From NCBI GenBank assembly GCA_963565915.1, contig OY751487.1, positions 3,658,001 to 3,722,000 on the forward strand: DNA of 64,000 nucleotides, read 5' to 3'. The stretch comes from Entoloma clypeatum. Its lineage: Eukaryota; Basidiomycota; Agaricomycetes; Agaricales; Entolomataceae. A program made the position numbers and the translations under genes. Positions 61,975 to 64,000 of this stretch are shown piece after piece. Below the pieces are notes generated by a model. It made no database searches and was not told the origin of the DNA. It saw only the letters and a list, made by a program, of their open reading frames with translations. The stretch's first letter is position 1. Each line of letters starts with the position of its first letter.

Positions 61975-63493
61975 TCAATCACTATCAATCATAATGATAT
62001 CATCGTCGTCAACTCCCCAGTCTGGTGTAGGGCTTCTTTCTTTCTTTGTCTCTTTGTTTCGCGGTGGAGGCCTCGGGACGCTGGCACCACCAGCCCCGAC
62101 AGGTCCTTGGTCCCGCTGTGTCGATCGTGAACCAAGTGTCTGCCCAGACCCGCTCCAGAGAGTTGTGGAGTTCTCGGCAGAGGACTTCTCTTTTCCCTTG
62201 CCTTTCGAGGAGGATGAGTGAGTCTGTGAATTAGATCGGCCGCTGAGAGTTTGACCGGCACCAGTAAAGGCGGGAGAATGCTTCGAATAGACAGGGTTAC
62301 AGATAAGCCAGCCAATGTATGATTTTGACTACTTACTTCATTGGTTATTTCAGGGGACTCGGCTTTCGGGGGTGGCGGACTGAATGGCGTTACTCGGAAT
62401 CCAAAAAATAATTGTCCAAAAGGAAGATTGAGAGCGGCGGGGGCTTTGACATCAGATTCGAAAGTCGAGTTGGTCACTATGCGATGATTGCTATAATGCT
62501 TGAGGTCAACGTAGTGAAAAAGCGGGCCATTTACTCACTCGGTACGAATGATCTTGCTACCTTCTGCCAATTCTTCCGGCTTACGATGGCTGATGCCCCT
62601 CCCTTTCGTCTTGCGTCCAGAAAGTGTCTCTCCTTTTCCCTTGAAACTCTCCCAAGCGTCACCATCTTTGCTGACAGCTGTCCCGCTACCTGCGCCAGAA
62701 AATCCACCGCTCAAGGATGATCCAGGGCGCGAAGAACCAGGCGAAGAGGAATCCAAATTGATCTTGAGTTTTTCAGCCATAGTCGGAGGCGGCGCAACCT
62801 TTGGTCGTTCGGGCTCCACGTAACCGACCGGTGCAGCAAAGTCGACTTCGAGATCAGTATCAAGAACATTGATGCCTTCTCCCCCTGGCTTTGTTTCCAT
62901 TACGAGAAGCCCGAATATTATAGAATTGTAGGCGATCTCAATGATGTCACCTTGGGTGAGTGCCGAAAAATTGCGAAGAGCTTGCTCAAGTCTATTGTCA
63001 TTGTGAGAGGTGATAGACGAGTTGCGAATATAGTGGACTTACACCGCTTTAGGGTCTGATATTTCCAAGAAATGGACGGACTGGGCTTGTAGCTTGACCA
63101 ACTTGCCCTTGGGTAGGTCGGTACCTGTGATGCGGATAGGGTCACCTTCATTCAGGCGAAGAGTCTTCATCATCCAGTATGGCAGGTGAACGACGCCTTC
63201 TTCGGCGATGAATTCCAAAACACCAGCGTGAGTCGACGCGGCCGGATTCGTAGGATTTCGTAGTTGAAACATCCATGGAGACTCGAGATCAAGGTTTGTG
63301 AGATGTGCCAGAGCAGATGGAGGCATTATGACTATGGCGCAAAAAACATCAGGGTACAACCCTATCCGGAGGAATTGGGATGACGCGTACTCTTGCCACC
63401 ATAAGAAACATTCTCTCGTTCCTTGCCTGGAAGCATGGCCATGCTGTACGCCTTTAAGTATTCGTCGTAGGATCTTGGAGACGCGCGGTTCAT
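61975..63493 (-). CDS. UFD1: Ubiquitin fusion degradation protein 1 (Cdc48/p97 cofactor)
   Basis: CDS complement(join(61975-62280, 62337-62490, 62539-62991, 63043-63331, 63391-63493)), 434 residues from the first clear in-frame ATG. YDEYLKAYSMAMLPGKERENVSYGG, IIMPPSALAHL, GVLEFIAEEGVVHLPYWMMKTL, GDPIRITGTDLPKGKLVKLQAQS and GDIIEIAYNSIIFGLLVMETKP define the Ufd1 double-psi barrel; the C-terminal half is Ser/Pro/Gly-rich, ending DDDDIIMIDSD. With Npl4 it brings ubiquitinated clients to Cdc48. The residues before the chosen Met (RGFGPAFGGPR, 63494-63526) look like genuine UFD1 N-terminus, so a 5' exon may be missing from this model. Confidence 0.92.
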
Positions 63494-63745
63494 GCGTGGG
63501 CCGCCGAAAGCTGGGCCGAAACCCCTTGGACAGGATCGATCAGCACGAGTAGAATTGTCTTTGAGCACAAGGAGTACCCTGCAAGCTGATGAAGGATTCC
63601 ACCGGGTGCATGCGGGTTTGCAAACTGGGAAGAGATGGATCAGAGGGCGGGGATGGGAACAGCAGTGTGAGGCGACTTGCGAAATCCATCGTCGTCGTCG
63701 TCGAAATCTGAGGTCACGCTGGTGTGACCATCTTCCTCTCCTCCC

Positions 63746-64000
63746 ATGCCTCCATCCCAAATTCAGCAAGGCGTAACAAAAACTCTCTCAGGCGCCAATG
63801 CCGCATTCAACGACAAGGTCCGTCATCCAAATGTCCCCTGGGCTGATGACCGATTGACCTTTGTGCATCTCAGGGAAAGCCCATGGAACTTCGCTTGTCG
63901 AACATGGTCGCTGCAAAGGGTTCGATCGGAGCAACCTCCCTCCATAATCGTCTCTGACTTTGATCCCCGTTTGAAGCAATAAGCAATGCCGTGAGGACTT
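63746..64000 (+). CDS. CCT4: T-complex protein 1 subunit delta (CCT4), 5' end, cut by window edge
   Basis: Exons 63746-63817, 63874-63919 and 63977 onward, running off the window. Splicing gives a short N-terminus, then FNDKGKPMELRLSNM, VAAKAISNAVRT, which is the start of the CCT delta equatorial domain. CCT is the cytosolic chaperonin that folds actin and tubulin. The introns are 56 and 57 bp; without splicing the frame is lost at once. Divergent from UFD1 with about 250 bp between start codons. Confidence 0.82.

Overview
The window looks like nuclear DNA of a mushroom-forming basidiomycete (Agaricomycetes). The evidence is gene after gene broken by about 50-bp GT-AG introns, a gene set typical of that group (NPR2, UFD1, FRG1, GID4, a YCK-type casein kinase, a JmjC protein with C-terminal zinc fingers), and chromodomain Ty3/gypsy retrotransposons. 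All assignments come from reading the sequence; no database was searched.

Positions 1-29646 form one nested retrotransposon stack. The oldest layer is Gypsy-3 (RT fragment 18553-18757, RNase H/integrase/chromodomain 25894-27951, 3' LTR 27983-29646). Copia-1 sits in its RT gene; only its 3' half is in the window (1-4073, plus a 3' LTR at 18244-18552). Copia-1 was hit by a 5'-truncated LINE (390-2772, 17-bp target duplication), a 119-bp mariner-type MITE (3016-3134, TA duplication), and Gypsy-1 (4074-18237, G-run duplication), which lies exactly at the Copia polypurine tract/LTR junction. Gypsy-1 was hit in gag by Gypsy-4 (5754-12383, CTAGC duplication). Gypsy-3 was also hit by Gypsy-2 (18758-25893, minus strand, CACCT duplication) and, in its LTR, by a second LINE copy (28112-29157, minus). 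Gypsy-2 has both LTRs, intact gag and intact pol; Gypsy-1, Gypsy-3, Gypsy-4, Copia-1 and the LINEs are all damaged.

The most unusual content is in Gypsy-1 and Gypsy-2. Between pol and the 3' LTR, each carries an antisense, intron-containing gene. Splicing it builds a complete Gal4-type Zn2Cys6 cluster (C-x2-C-x6-C-x8/10-C-x2-C-x6-C) after a charged coiled coil and before an acidic tail with a basic C-terminus. The same two elements are saturated with TCCG/CGGA words, including direct CGG-containing arrays in the LTRs. CGG triplets are what Zn2Cys6 proteins classically bind, so self-recognition by an element-encoded factor is a testable idea. Gypsy-2 and Gypsy-4 also show Tf1-like self-priming primer sites, and Gypsy-1/Gypsy-2 share an A-rich -1 frameshift heptamer abutting the gag stop.

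From about 29.65 kb the window changes to dense host genes: VMA8 (+), RPL26 (-), FRG1 (+), Ran (-), a 23-exon MFS transporter (+), GID4 (+), casein kinase I (+), JmjC protein (-), RNF212/Zip3-like RING protein (+), LEA2-like membrane protein (+), SLT11/RBM22 (-), MET8 (+), RCL1 (-), UBA3 (+), NPR2 (-), OGG1 (+), an ING/Yng2 PHD protein (-), NMT1 (+), UFD1 (-) and the 5' end of CCT4 (+). Five divergent pairs have start codons only 19-55 bp apart, so these genes must share tiny promoters or overlap in their 5' UTRs. Themes are proteostasis (UFD1, UBA3, GID4, CCT4), RNA and ribosome biogenesis (RCL1, SLT11, RPL26, FRG1) and chromatin/DNA repair (ING, JmjC, OGG1), as expected of ordinary housekeeping euchromatin beside a transposon island.
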